64,000 bases of DNA. Origin: an uncultured Treponema sp. (GTDB taxonomy: Bacteria; Spirochaetota; Spirochaetia; Treponematales; Treponemataceae). Every line of letters begins with the position of its first letter. Within the stretch, counting starts at the first letter, position 1. The stretch covers positions 23,552 to 87,551 of the forward strand of contig CALGGS010000055.1 of the NCBI GenBank assembly GCA_937915735.1, given 5' to 3'. Of this stretch, positions 34,377 to 42,245 are shown one piece after another. The notes beneath the pieces were generated by a model. It was not told where the DNA came from. It made no database searches and worked only from the letters and a program-made list of their open reading frames with translations. Made by a program: the position numbers and the translations under genes.

Positions 34377-35987
34377 TTAAGACAAGTGCCGCCTTAGGGT
34401 TTCACGAACGGCAGAAGAGCCGGCAAGTTCTTCAACGAAAAGGCTTTCTATCTTTTTGCCAAGACCTGCTTTGTAAAGGTCAGAGCCAAAGATATTCGCA
34501 TTTGAGAGCAGGGGCTTTAACTGCCCTTTGTAAGATTCTTTTTTGTTCCATTCGATGTCCGAAAGAAGAGCCTTCAGCTCGTCAAGCATCGGGTCTGGAG
34601 AAAGCTCAAAAGTTTTTCCCTTGTCGTCAACACCAAGAAGATAACGGCACCAGCCTGCGATTGCCAGGGGAATTGCATCAAGCTTTGAAGCTTCCCCGTA
34701 TTTTTCGACATAGGACTTTATTGTCTGTCCAAAACGAATTCCGACCTTTTGAGAAGTGTCACAGGCAATTCTCTGGGGGGTGTCCGGCAGGAAAGGATTC
34801 GGCAATCTGACAGAAAGAACCTCGTTCAGGAAATCTTTTGGTGAGATAATTTTCGGGTCTGTTACGACAGGAAGTCCTTCCTTAAGGCCGATTCTCTTAA
34901 CAAGCTCGCAAAGCTCGCTGTCTTTCATTTCATCGGCAATCAAATTATAGCCAAGGAGACAACCATAAACTGCAAGAGCTGTGTGAAGAGGATTCAGGCA
35001 GGTGGTGACCTTCATTCGCTCCACATTGTTCACTGTGTCCCTGTCAGTCATATAAACGCCGGCTTTTTCAAGGGAAGGACGGCCGTTCGGAAAGTTATCC
35101 TCGACTACAAGATACTGAGGTCCCTCTGCGTTTACGAAGGGGGCTATATAAGTCTTTTTCTCAGTTACGAAAGGCTTCATTTTTTCAATTCCGAGAGACT
35201 CAAGCTCATTTCCAATTTCCATGCTCGGACGGGGCGTGATTTTGTCTATCATCGTCCAGGGGAATGAAACACGCTTTTCGTCGAGAATGTAATCCACAAA
35301 TTCTTTAGTAACAAAGCCTTTTTTAAGCCATTCACTCGCCATAGTGACGACGGAATTCTTTAGTTTTTCTCCGTTGTGAGAGCAGTTATCCATACTGACG
35401 ACAGCAATTGGGAACATTCCATTTTTAAATCGGGTCAAAAGAAGGCTTGTTATCTGTGCCATGACAGATGTTGCCCTGTCAGGTCCTTTTTCTATATCAG
35501 AATTGATATATGGGAAAAAATCTCCTGAAGAATTTTTTAAGGCATAGCCCTTTTCTGTAATAGTGAAGCTCACAAGCTGTAAAGATTTTGAAGAGAAAAT
35601 TTCTTTCATTCGGTTCCAGTCCTTTTCCCGAACAGGAGAAGAGCGGATTGCCTCTGCTAATGAAGCGATAACTCTTTTGTCAACATTTCCGTCAGGCTTT
35701 AAAGTGACACCAAGAACAAGATTTTCGTAAGGCTCGTAAATCTCGTCAATCATGTCAAAGCTGAAGCCTTCGGCACAAGTAATTCCTGTCTTTGAAAAAC
35801 CTTTTTCAATCAGACTGTCAGCGATTCCGCCAATAAAAATCCTGAAGATGTTTCCCGCTCCGAAATGAACCCAGGCAGGATTTTTTTTCGTTTCAGAGCG
35901 TATTTCTTCTATATTGTAAGTCGGCAGGCTTACCCCGGCTTTTTTCCAAGACTCCTTGTCTTTTAAGCCCTCAATCGTAAGTTTCAT
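34377..35987 (-). CDS. uxuB: Fructuronate reductase (mannitol dehydrogenase family)
   Basis: UxuB reduces D-fructuronate to D-mannonate with NADH in the breakdown of glucuronate. The 536 residues carry the N-terminal nucleotide-binding glycine-rich segment (WVHFGAGNIFRIFIGG), SMDNCSHNGE and the active-site block KVTTCLNPLHTALA (the K-x4-N-x3-H pattern of polyol dehydrogenases). The neighbouring uxuA makes the substrate assignment more likely than mannitol or tagaturonate, though tagaturonate reductase is close in sequence. The gene starts 3 bp after uxuA, so the two are one operon. Confidence 0.9.
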   Translation of the reverse strand: MKLTIEGLKDKESWKKAGVSLPTYNIEEIRSETKKNPAWVHFGAGNIFRIFIGGIADSLIEKGFSKTGITCAEGFSFDMIDEIYEPYENLVLGVTLKPDGNVDKRVIASLAEAIRSSPVREKDWNRMKEIFSSKSLQLVSFTITEKGYALKNSSGDFFPYINSDIEKGPDRATSVMAQITSLLLTRFKNGMFPIAVVSMDNCSHNGEKLKNSVVTMASEWLKKGFVTKEFVDYILDEKRVSFPWTMIDKITPRPSMEIGNELESLGIEKMKPFVTEKKTYIAPFVNAEGPQYLVVEDNFPNGRPSLEKAGVYMTDRDTVNNVERMKVTTCLNPLHTALAVYGCLLGYNLIADEMKDSELCELVKRIGLKEGLPVVTDPKIISPKDFLNEVLSVRLPNPFLPDTPQRIACDTSQKVGIRFGQTIKSYVEKYGEASKLDAIPLAIAGWCRYLLGVDDKGKTFELSPDPMLDELKALLSDIEWNKKESYKGQLKPLLSNANIFGSDLYKAGLGKKIESLFVEELAGSSAVRETLRRHLS

Positions 35988-35990
35988 AAT

Positions 35991-37067
35991 CTAACCTCGT
36001 TTTGCATTTTTTTCGACAGATTCCCACAAGCCACAGATGTAAGCGGCTCCCAACGCACGGTCATACAATCCGTATCCGGGCATTGCCTTTTCATCCCAAA
36101 TCATTCGGCCGTGATCCGGGCGGATTGGACCTGTAAAGCCAATATCATAAAGGGCTTTTACGATTTCATACATATCAAAAGAACCGTCGCTTGAAAGGTG
36201 AGCCGCTTCCTCAAAATCATTCCGTCCATCGTTGAACTGCAAGTTTCTGACATGAGCGAAATGGATTCTTCCCTTGAGTGCCCTAATCATTGCAGGAAGG
36301 TCGTTGTCAGGGTTAGTTCCATAGCTTCCTGCGCAGAAAGTAATTCCGTTATGCTTGTTGTCTGTCGCTTTAAGCATACGCTGAATGTTCGGAAGGCTGT
36401 TTATGATTCTGGGAAGACCGAAAACGCTCCAAGCGGGGTCATCCGGATGGATAGCCATATTGATGTCGTACTTGTCGCAGACAGGCATAATCGCATCAAG
36501 GAAATACTTCAGGCGGTCAAAAAGATCGTCTGCTGTCGTTCCCTCATATAATTTGAAAAGCTCCTTGATTTTTGCCATTCGCTCAGGCTCCCAGCCAGGC
36601 ATTACGCTTCCGTTCATATCAGAAGCGATAGTGTCAAACATCTTCGTTGGGTCGATTGAGTCAACCGTCTTCTGGTTGTAGGCAAGAACAGTTGAGCCAT
36701 CAGGACGGATTCTGGCAAGCTCCGTTCTTGTCCAGTCGAATACAGGCATAAAGTTGTAGCAGACCATGTGAATATCGTTCTTGCCAAGATTTTCAAGGCT
36801 CTTGATGTATGAGTCGATGTCCTTGTCCCTGTCAGGAGACGCGGTTTTTATGGCATCGCTTACATTCACGCTCTCAATGCCGTCCAATGTAAGACCTGCG
36901 CTCTCAACCTCATCCTTAAGAGCCTTAATCTCTCCCTCTTCCCAGACTTCGCCAGGCATTTTGTTATATAAAGTCGAGATTACGCCCTTAACATAGGCTG
37001 TCTGCCGGATTTGCTTTAAGGTTACGGTGTCATATTTTGAGCCGTACCATCTCATCGTCATTCTCAT
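35991..37067 (-). CDS. uxuA: Mannonate dehydratase
   Basis: UxuA removes water from D-mannonate to give 2-keto-3-deoxygluconate. The 358-residue protein starts at ATG 37067 (MRMTMRWYG) with GAGGAG just ahead; the frame from 37088 is too early. Family blocks: RWYGSKYDTVTLKQIRQT, VYNK/YNKMPGEVW, HPDDPAWS, FCAGSYGTNPDNDLPAMI, GRIHFAHVRN and DHGRMIWDE with metal-binding His/Cys/Asp residues. It is first in the uxuA-uxuB operon; its promoter is overlapped by an 18-bp palindrome next to the divergent GntR gene. Confidence 0.97.
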   Translation of the reverse strand: MRMTMRWYGSKYDTVTLKQIRQTAYVKGVISTLYNKMPGEVWEEGEIKALKDEVESAGLTLDGIESVNVSDAIKTASPDRDKDIDSYIKSLENLGKNDIHMVCYNFMPVFDWTRTELARIRPDGSTVLAYNQKTVDSIDPTKMFDTIASDMNGSVMPGWEPERMAKIKELFKLYEGTTADDLFDRLKYFLDAIMPVCDKYDINMAIHPDDPAWSVFGLPRIINSLPNIQRMLKATDNKHNGITFCAGSYGTNPDNDLPAMIRALKGRIHFAHVRNLQFNDGRNDFEEAAHLSSDGSFDMYEIVKALYDIGFTGPIRPDHGRMIWDEKAMPGYGLYDRALGAAYICGLWESVEKNAKRG

Positions 37068-37082
37068 AGAAAAACTCCTCAT

Positions 37083-37100
37083 TAACATACTAGTATGTTA
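37083..37100. promoter_or_regulatory. Operator palindrome upstream of uxuA
   Basis: TAACATACTAGTATGTTA is a perfect 18-bp palindrome. It covers the uxuA -10 and lies just before its SD, the expected site of a repressor such as the divergently coded GntR protein. Confidence 0.7.
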
Positions 37101-37123
37101 GTATATCAAAGATGAGTTGTCAA
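37095..37123 (-). promoter_or_regulatory. uxuA-uxuB promoter
   Basis: TTGACA (37123-37118), 17 bp, TAACAT (37100-37095); the -10 forms one half of the palindrome. Confidence 0.7.
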
Positions 37124-37171
37124 GAAAAAGTTTTGATTTTTTGGGAACTTCTATCTAGCAAGTTTTTTTTA

Positions 37172-37200
37172 TTGACATTTATAAAATCTGAATGTAAAGT
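37172..37200 (+). promoter_or_regulatory. Promoter of the GntR regulator
   Basis: TTGACA (37172-37177), 17 bp, TAAAGT (37195-37200). Confidence 0.7.
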
Positions 37201-37222
37201 TTCGTAAAAAACAGGAAAATAA

Positions 37223-37939
37223 ATGGAAAAGTCAGATTCAAGCGCGCAGTCAGCCGTATATAATGCACTCAGAAACAGTATTCTGTTCTTAAAATTAAAG
37301 CCCGGAACCCTGATAAGCGCGAAGGAAATAGCAGAAAAGCTTGATGTCAGCCGCACTCCAGTCAGGGAGGCCTTTATCAGATTGCAGAGAGACGGCTTGC
37401 TTGATGTTTACCCCCAAAAGGGAACTGTCGTCTCAAAAATAGATTTTGACAAAATCGAGCAGGAGCGGTTCGTGCGTGAGAGCCTTGAATGTGCTAATGT
37501 CGAAAAGCTTATAGATAAATGCACTCGTTCAGATTTTCTAGCCCTGGAGCAGAATATCGAAGACCAGAGGGCGACTCTAAAAAATTGTGATTACAACGCG
37601 CTGCTAAAGCTCGACAATGATTTTCACAAGTATATGTTCAATGTTACCGGCCAGTCTTTAAGCTGGCAGCTAATCGAGAGCAACAGCAACCATTATTCAA
37701 GAATCCGGCTTATCTCAACCTGGAACAATGACACGATGCTGGAAAACATCCTTCAGCATCAAAAGATTCTTTCTGCTATTCAGGAGGGAAAGGCTGAATA
37801 TGCAAAAAATGTCATATCATCTCACCTTCACAGGCTGGAAATCCAAAAGCCTCAGCTGATGAAGGACTACCCTGATTATTTTGAGTGCCCGAAAGAATTC
37901 AGCGAAAAAAAATTCGATGAGCTTTTGGGTGATTTATAA
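37223..37939 (+). CDS. GntR-family (FadR/FCD) transcriptional regulator
   Basis: A 238-residue DNA-binding protein. Residues ~10-75 are the GntR winged helix (VYNALRNSILFLKLKPG, EIAEKLDVSRTPVREAFIRLQRDGLLDVYPQKG); the rest is the FCD ligand domain, with RFVRESLECANVEKLID, DNDFHKYMFN and SHLHRLE contributing the usual acidic/His metal site. It is read away from uxuA, and the palindrome at 37083-37100 lies between them, so a hexuronate-responsive repressor of uxuAB (UxuR/ExuR-like) is the best guess. AGGA lies ahead of the ATG. Confidence 0.92.
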   Translation: MEKSDSSAQSAVYNALRNSILFLKLKPGTLISAKEIAEKLDVSRTPVREAFIRLQRDGLLDVYPQKGTVVSKIDFDKIEQERFVRESLECANVEKLIDKCTRSDFLALEQNIEDQRATLKNCDYNALLKLDNDFHKYMFNVTGQSLSWQLIESNSNHYSRIRLISTWNNDTMLENILQHQKILSAIQEGKAEYAKNVISSHLHRLEIQKPQLMKDYPDYFECPKEFSEKKFDELLGDL

Positions 37940-37982
37940 TTACGAAAAAGCCTGGCGAATTCCGGTTACTTTTCTTCAAGAC

Positions 37983-38011
37983 AAAAAAAATCTCCCGACA
38001 TAGGGAGATTT
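37983..38011 (-). terminator. Terminator of tRNA-Glu, also facing the GntR gene
   Basis: AAATCTCCC/GGGAGATTT is a perfect 9-bp stem with a 6-base loop. The T run is on the minus strand, so it mainly ends tRNA-Glu transcription. Confidence 0.88.
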
Positions 38012-38018
38012 ACAATAT

Positions 38019-38091
38019 TAGCCACAACGGGAGTCGAACCCGTCTCTCCGCCTTGAGAGGGCGGCGAACTAAACCGATATTCGATGCGGCC
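38019..38091 (-). tRNA. tRNA-Glu (CTC)
   Basis: The 73-nt fold has acceptor GGCCGCA/TGTGGCT (one G-U at the end), D stem GAAT/GTTC, anticodon stem CCGCC/GGCGG with loop CTCTCAA (anticodon CTC), and T arm ACGGG/CCCGT. CCA is not encoded. Confidence 0.92.
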
Positions 38092-38094
38092 ATT

Positions 38095-38118
38095 AAAAAA
38101 AGCTGACTTTCAGTCAGC
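38095..38118 (-). terminator. Terminator between tRNA-Gln and tRNA-Glu
   Basis: On the minus strand GCTGACT pairs with AGTCAGC around a 3-base loop and is followed by seven T residues. Confidence 0.85.
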
Positions 38119-38123
38119 CCTAG

Positions 38124-38194
38124 TTCCCCAAGGAGGATTCGAACCCCCACAATCAGAACCAGAATCTGAGGTGCTACCATTACACAATCGGGGA
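38124..38194 (-). tRNA. tRNA-Gln (CTG)
   Basis: The 71-nt fold has acceptor TCCCCGA/TTGGGGA, anticodon stem TCAGA/TCTGA with loop TTCTGGT (anticodon CTG) and a T arm of the form GGGGG-TTCGAAT-CCTCC. CCA is not encoded. Confidence 0.93.
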
Positions 38195-38210
38195 ATGCAA
38201 TGTGAGAATA

Positions 38211-38239
38211 AATATATAGTAATCGGAAAAAAGTGTCAA
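38211..38239 (-). promoter_or_regulatory. Promoter of tRNA-Gln
   Basis: TTGACA (38239-38234), 17 bp, TATATT (38216-38211) on the minus strand, 16 bp before the tRNA. Confidence 0.8.
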
Positions 38240-38312
38240 TAGTTTTGAATAGAAAAATTCAAAAAAAAATTTATTTTTTTTAGTTTTTTGAATGGAAAAA
38301 AATCAAACAGCC

Positions 38313-38963
38313 CTAATCCTTTAATTTTTGCTCTGGCAGCATGCATATTACGGTGTTTCCAGGGGTAACAAAACAGGCCCTTTTTTTGTCGGCTACTCTG
38401 TAGTCCTTTAAAATGGCGGCATTTGTTTTCCATGTACTTTTTGCCTTACCCATAAAAAGAAGCTCATCTGAGTCATCATAAACGGCGATATTTTCGCTGG
38501 CATTTGTAAGGAATTCCTTGAAGTTTTCTGTCGTCGAAGTCAAAAGCTTTTCGTTGTAGTTCACTAAAAAAATGATTTCATCTTCTTCGCCATCGGCGGT
38601 AGAATATTTTACTTTGTATGAGCCTTTTGGAATATTCTCACCTTCTGGAGCCGAAAGATTCAGGGAAAAAGCATATTTTTTATTCATTCCTGTAAAAATT
38701 CCAGGATTCGAGATATTCCAGATATAGCCGGTCTCTTCGTTTGTCACCGTAATGCTTTCGGTTCTCTGAACTTCATTCGTTACCTGCAAAAATACGGCGA
38801 GCCTAGCTGAAGGCGCGGAATCATTATCCTTAAAATCAAAAATCACTGTGCTTGAAGCGGAAACGACATCAGTCTCGCTGTCTGCGCAGGAAAAAAACGG
38901 GAGAGAAATAAGAATGAGAAAGATGCCGAAATAAATTCGGCATGACATTTTATGCAATCGCAT
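38313..38963 (-). CDS. Putative lipoprotein of unknown function
   Basis: The 216 residues have a lipoprotein signal (FLILISLPFFSC; lipidated Cys near residue 26) followed by an acidic linker and beta-rich sequence with an immunoglobulin-like feel (SAPEGENIPKGSYKVKYSTADGEEDEIIFLV). I recognise no domain. The start follows the stop of the upstream gene by 1 base, so the pair is an operon. An internal ATG at 38948 is an alternative start. Confidence 0.65.
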   Translation of the reverse strand: MRLHKMSCRIYFGIFLILISLPFFSCADSETDVVSASSTVIFDFKDNDSAPSARLAVFLQVTNEVQRTESITVTNEETGYIWNISNPGIFTGMNKKYAFSLNLSAPEGENIPKGSYKVKYSTADGEEDEIIFLVNYNEKLLTSTTENFKEFLTNASENIAVYDDSDELLFMGKAKSTWKTNAAILKDYRVADKKRACFVTPGNTVICMLPEQKLKD

Positions 38964-38964
38964 T

Positions 38965-40131
38965 TTAGAAGTTGAAAATCAAGTTGATGACGGTTAAATC
39001 TTGGGATGCAAACTGATTTACGATTGACTCGAACTTTACATTGAGTTTTTTACAGGCATCGTCAAGATAAGAAAGATAATAAAGACCTAAATCAGTGCCC
39101 CCCTGACCGTCAGGAATTTCGCGATAAAAGTCGATGAGAGAGCGTTTATTTGTGTCCGCCGCCATTTTGTTTTCGATATTTTCCTTTGCCTCGCCAGTCT
39201 CGTCGCTTTTGTTTAAAACCATAATCTGCAACCGGCCTTGCTTACCGATAGCAGTCGAACCGCCACCCAGCTTCCATGAAAGAGAAACAAGCTCATGCTT
39301 TCGTTTGAGCTCGGCAATGATTTTTGAGCGGACTTCAGGATCAAAAAGCAGGGCATCCAAATCATCTACCCCGTTGTAAAGGATTTTTGCGGTTTTTTTG
39401 AGGTTCTGCGTTTCGGCATTTACGGCAAGCTCCATAAGAAGGATTGAGATATATTCTGCGACACGGGATTTTTCCATATAGATTTGCAGAAGATGCCGGA
39501 TTGCAATGTTAATCTGTGCAAAATCCTCTTTATTTTTGAAGAATTTGATGATGATGTACCAATTCATAAGAGAGAGCCGGTTCAGGAATTTTTCGGTCAT
39601 AAGGAGATAGACATTCCTCTCTTCGAGGGAATAGTCCTTGTTTTCCATAATTGACTTCCAGACAGGATCCAAAATTTCTTTTTTCGCCTGACGGACGACA
39701 GCTTCTTTTTTTGAAATTATAAGACGAAGCTGCTTGTCGTCGATTTTTGTGCGCTCGTCAATAAGCTCGCTTGGATTTGCCCTGTTGTGCTTACGAACGC
39801 AGTCGCATTTGATTAAATCTGCGAAAAGATTTCGGTCAAACTGCTTGTAAAGTATTGAATAGACAACGACTTTTGCCAGATCCATAACTTCCTGACGGAC
39901 TGAAACGAATTCTGACATTGATATTTCGATTTTTGAGATGTAGTCAACCATAATCATATTCTGGATTGACTGGGGTGAAAAGGGATTTAAGGAGATGCCG
40001 TACTCTTCTACATTGTCCGCAAGGCGAATTCGGAGAAGTTTTTTGTTATTGCTGATAAAATGGGATGTTCCCTCCTCCGTAAGAATGACTTTGAGTGGCA
40101 AATTAAGCGTGAACTTTTTTTCTGCTGGCAT
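38965..40131 (-). CDS. Conserved spirochaete-type protein of unknown function
   Basis: A 388-residue cytoplasmic protein, mostly helical in the middle (NVYLLMTEKFLNRLSLMNWYI). The opening FTLNLPLKVILTEEGTSHFI is beta-like, and the last part (GGTDLGLYYLSYLDDACKKLNVKFES) vaguely resembles the G2 box of histidine-kinase-like ATPases, but no N box or phospho-acceptor His is evident. I assign no function. CAGGAG precedes the start. The -35 of its promoter is shared with the divergent membrane protein gene. The lipoprotein gene follows at 1 base. Confidence 0.65.
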   Translation of the reverse strand: MPAEKKFTLNLPLKVILTEEGTSHFISNNKKLLRIRLADNVEEYGISLNPFSPQSIQNMIMVDYISKIEISMSEFVSVRQEVMDLAKVVVYSILYKQFDRNLFADLIKCDCVRKHNRANPSELIDERTKIDDKQLRLIISKKEAVVRQAKKEILDPVWKSIMENKDYSLEERNVYLLMTEKFLNRLSLMNWYIIIKFFKNKEDFAQINIAIRHLLQIYMEKSRVAEYISILLMELAVNAETQNLKKTAKILYNGVDDLDALLFDPEVRSKIIAELKRKHELVSLSWKLGGGSTAIGKQGRLQIMVLNKSDETGEAKENIENKMAADTNKRSLIDFYREIPDGQGGTDLGLYYLSYLDDACKKLNVKFESIVNQFASQDLTVINLIFNF

Positions 40132-40150
40132 ATTTTCTCCTGATTACTTT

Positions 40151-40201
40151 ATTATAACTTAAATATCCCGAATTGTAAACAAACAAAAAATTTCTTATAA
40201 T
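40151..40201. promoter_or_regulatory. Divergent promoter pair sharing one -35 region
   Basis: Leftward: TTTACA (40179-40174), 17 bp, TATAAT (40156-40151). Rightward: TTGTAA (40173-40178), 17 bp, TATAAT (40196-40201). The two -35 hexamers overlap on opposite strands, so only one RNA polymerase could bind at a time. Confidence 0.75.
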
Positions 40202-40238
40202 TATATAAAAAAATAAGCGCAATGTGCCCATATTAAAA

Positions 40239-42245
40239 ATGAAAAAATTAATTTTCCTTTTTCTTTTATTATCGGTAAGTTTCTCATTATTTCCGAAAGA
40301 AAATGCTCCTGAAAATAAGCTTTTTGGCGCTTTTCTTTCTTCGTATGTGAAAAAAAATCTTTCAGAGAATGGATTTACTGCGCTTGAACAGAGGCTTTCA
40401 GAGACGGGTCAGGACGAGTTCGCTTACAATCTGATTTTGGAATTTGAAGGGAACAGGGATTCAGCACCTGCGGCACAGAGGGACAATCTAAGGACTAATG
40501 TGATATTTTGTTTTACGCAGGAGGACTTTTTCGAGAACAGGGATATTGCCCTTGATTTCTTGAGCTTTTTAAAAAATCTTCAGAAAAATTATGATGTCAC
40601 GGTTCTCTTTTCTGCACTTGATGTGCACGAGCTGGATTCTTCGGCCACTGCCCTTCCTGAGAATGACAAAGCAATAAACGGAACGGAAATTTTTGCCTCT
40701 TCTGTTGATGATGCAGATTCTTCACTTGCAATCGCCCTGCGTTTTGATAAAAAAACAAAAAACGCTATTTACACGGGCAGCCTGAAAAAAACAACGCCAC
40801 TTTATCTTACCGAGAGAATGACTGATGCTTTTTTTGAGACGAGGACTGATTTTTCTTTTGAGGACAAATTTTCCGCAATTTACAGGCTCGGAATCGTTAA
40901 GGGCGAGGAGCGGCTTTTTCATTTTTTTGAGAACGAGCTTCCCGCAATCGAGGTAAATTTTTCGGACTCAGGCAAAGCTCTTCCAGTTCTTAAAAAATTT
41001 TCCGAAAATTACACGCCACTGGGAACGGAAGAGTGGGACATGCACTACATTTATCTTAGCCGGGCGAACATTTTTAAGGCATTTTTTATCAGCGAAAGGA
41101 CAATAATTATCTCCTGCCTTTCTGTCGGAATACTGACGATTCTGATTCTCTGTCTTTTTTCTTTTACGGGGAAAAACGGCGAAAGGCAAAAATACGAGTT
41201 CATAAAGTCTAGTTATATGATTCCGTTTACAATCGGCCTTTCCTTTCTTTCACTTTTACTCGGCCAGAAGCTTGTCTCCTTGCTTTCAAGCTTCATTAAT
41301 TTGAATCCTGTCTTTCTGTTCGGGGCAAAAATCGTCCTGTCGATGATTTTTATCTCGATTCTGTTCGCTTTTCAAGAGATACTTAAATTTTCGGTCACGG
41401 CCTTTGTCTACGGCTATATTCTTTCTGTCGTCTCGATTTTTAATATTTTTTTGTTCTCGACCAGGGACATTACGCTTTTCGTAATTTTTTTGATTGAATA
41501 TATTGTCATTTATGCCTCTCGTTCCGTAAAAAAACTTACGGTTCTTATAATTTTTTTTGTTCTGATGGCTCTTCCCTTTTTGCCTTACGCATACATAATC
41601 ATAAAAAGCGCGGAGGATATAGACCTTATCAGGACTATCATTGCCCCTCCCGCCGGAAACCTGCTTCTTGCATTCGGAATTTTTCCCTTTCAGATTATGT
41701 GGCTCAAAATACTTATGTTTATGAACATTTACGCCGGAGGAAAAGGCTACTCGATGAAGCGCATTATTTTTAACGATATCGTTTCTACCGCAGGAATCCT
41801 GCTCTTTTGCTTAACCTTGATTTTCTTAATCTCACACTTTATTTACAGGCCGGAATACAGAAAATCCCTTAAGGCTGAAAGAAAAATCCTGAATGACGAC
41901 AAATCGAGCCTTGAAGCTTACCTTACGAAGGACACCTTCTCTGGAATGACGACGAACCACATAAAGCTTTCTTCCAGCGAAAACGCAGTCAGGTACAAGG
42001 TAAATCTCTTCGGGATTGACAGCGAGCACCCGATTTACGACTCAATTTATGATTATACAATTCTAAAAACAGAAGAGGGAAAAGATTATTACTCATTCAC
42101 CCTCCCCGACTATCCGCCAAAAGAAATCACAATTGACTGGGCTTGCGAAATGGGTACAAAAGCAAGAGTTGGGATAGAAGCGTTTTACAGGACGGAAAAC
42201 GCGCGGGAGTTTAGAAGAGAAGAAAGGGAGCTTTTTGTTGAGTAA
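40239..42245 (+). CDS. Multispan membrane protein with large N-terminal extracytoplasmic domain
   Basis: The ~668-residue protein starts with a signal or anchor (MKKLIFLFLLLSVSFSLFP), then a soluble ~250-residue domain, about eight membrane helices between residues ~285 and ~555 (IIISCLSVGILTILIL; LIIFFVLMALPFLPYAYII) and a ~110-residue C-terminal extracytoplasmic domain. I see no catalytic motif. The order of the N-terminal domain and helices might suggest a degenerate M28-peptidase or GPI-transamidase-like membrane protein, but this is a guess. The start at 40239 has no clear SD; GTG at 40224 is an alternative. Its end overlaps the dinB frame by 11 bp. Confidence 0.55.
   Translation: MKKLIFLFLLLSVSFSLFPKENAPENKLFGAFLSSYVKKNLSENGFTALEQRLSETGQDEFAYNLILEFEGNRDSAPAAQRDNLRTNVIFCFTQEDFFENRDIALDFLSFLKNLQKNYDVTVLFSALDVHELDSSATALPENDKAINGTEIFASSVDDADSSLAIALRFDKKTKNAIYTGSLKKTTPLYLTERMTDAFFETRTDFSFEDKFSAIYRLGIVKGEERLFHFFENELPAIEVNFSDSGKALPVLKKFSENYTPLGTEEWDMHYIYLSRANIFKAFFISERTIIISCLSVGILTILILCLFSFTGKNGERQKYEFIKSSYMIPFTIGLSFLSLLLGQKLVSLLSSFINLNPVFLFGAKIVLSMIFISILFAFQEILKFSVTAFVYGYILSVVSIFNIFLFSTRDITLFVIFLIEYIVIYASRSVKKLTVLIIFFVLMALPFLPYAYIIIKSAEDIDLIRTIIAPPAGNLLLAFGIFPFQIMWLKILMFMNIYAGGKGYSMKRIIFNDIVSTAGILLFCLTLIFLISHFIYRPEYRKSLKAERKILNDDKSSLEAYLTKDTFSGMTTNHIKLSSSENAVRYKVNLFGIDSEHPIYDSIYDYTILKTEEGKDYYSFTLPDYPPKEITIDWACEMGTKARVGIEAFYRTENAREFRREERELFVE

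Noticed and set aside
38250..38312. Terminator after the 216-residue lipoprotein gene
   Set aside because: The region is A/T-rich, but no convincing stem is seen before the T runs.
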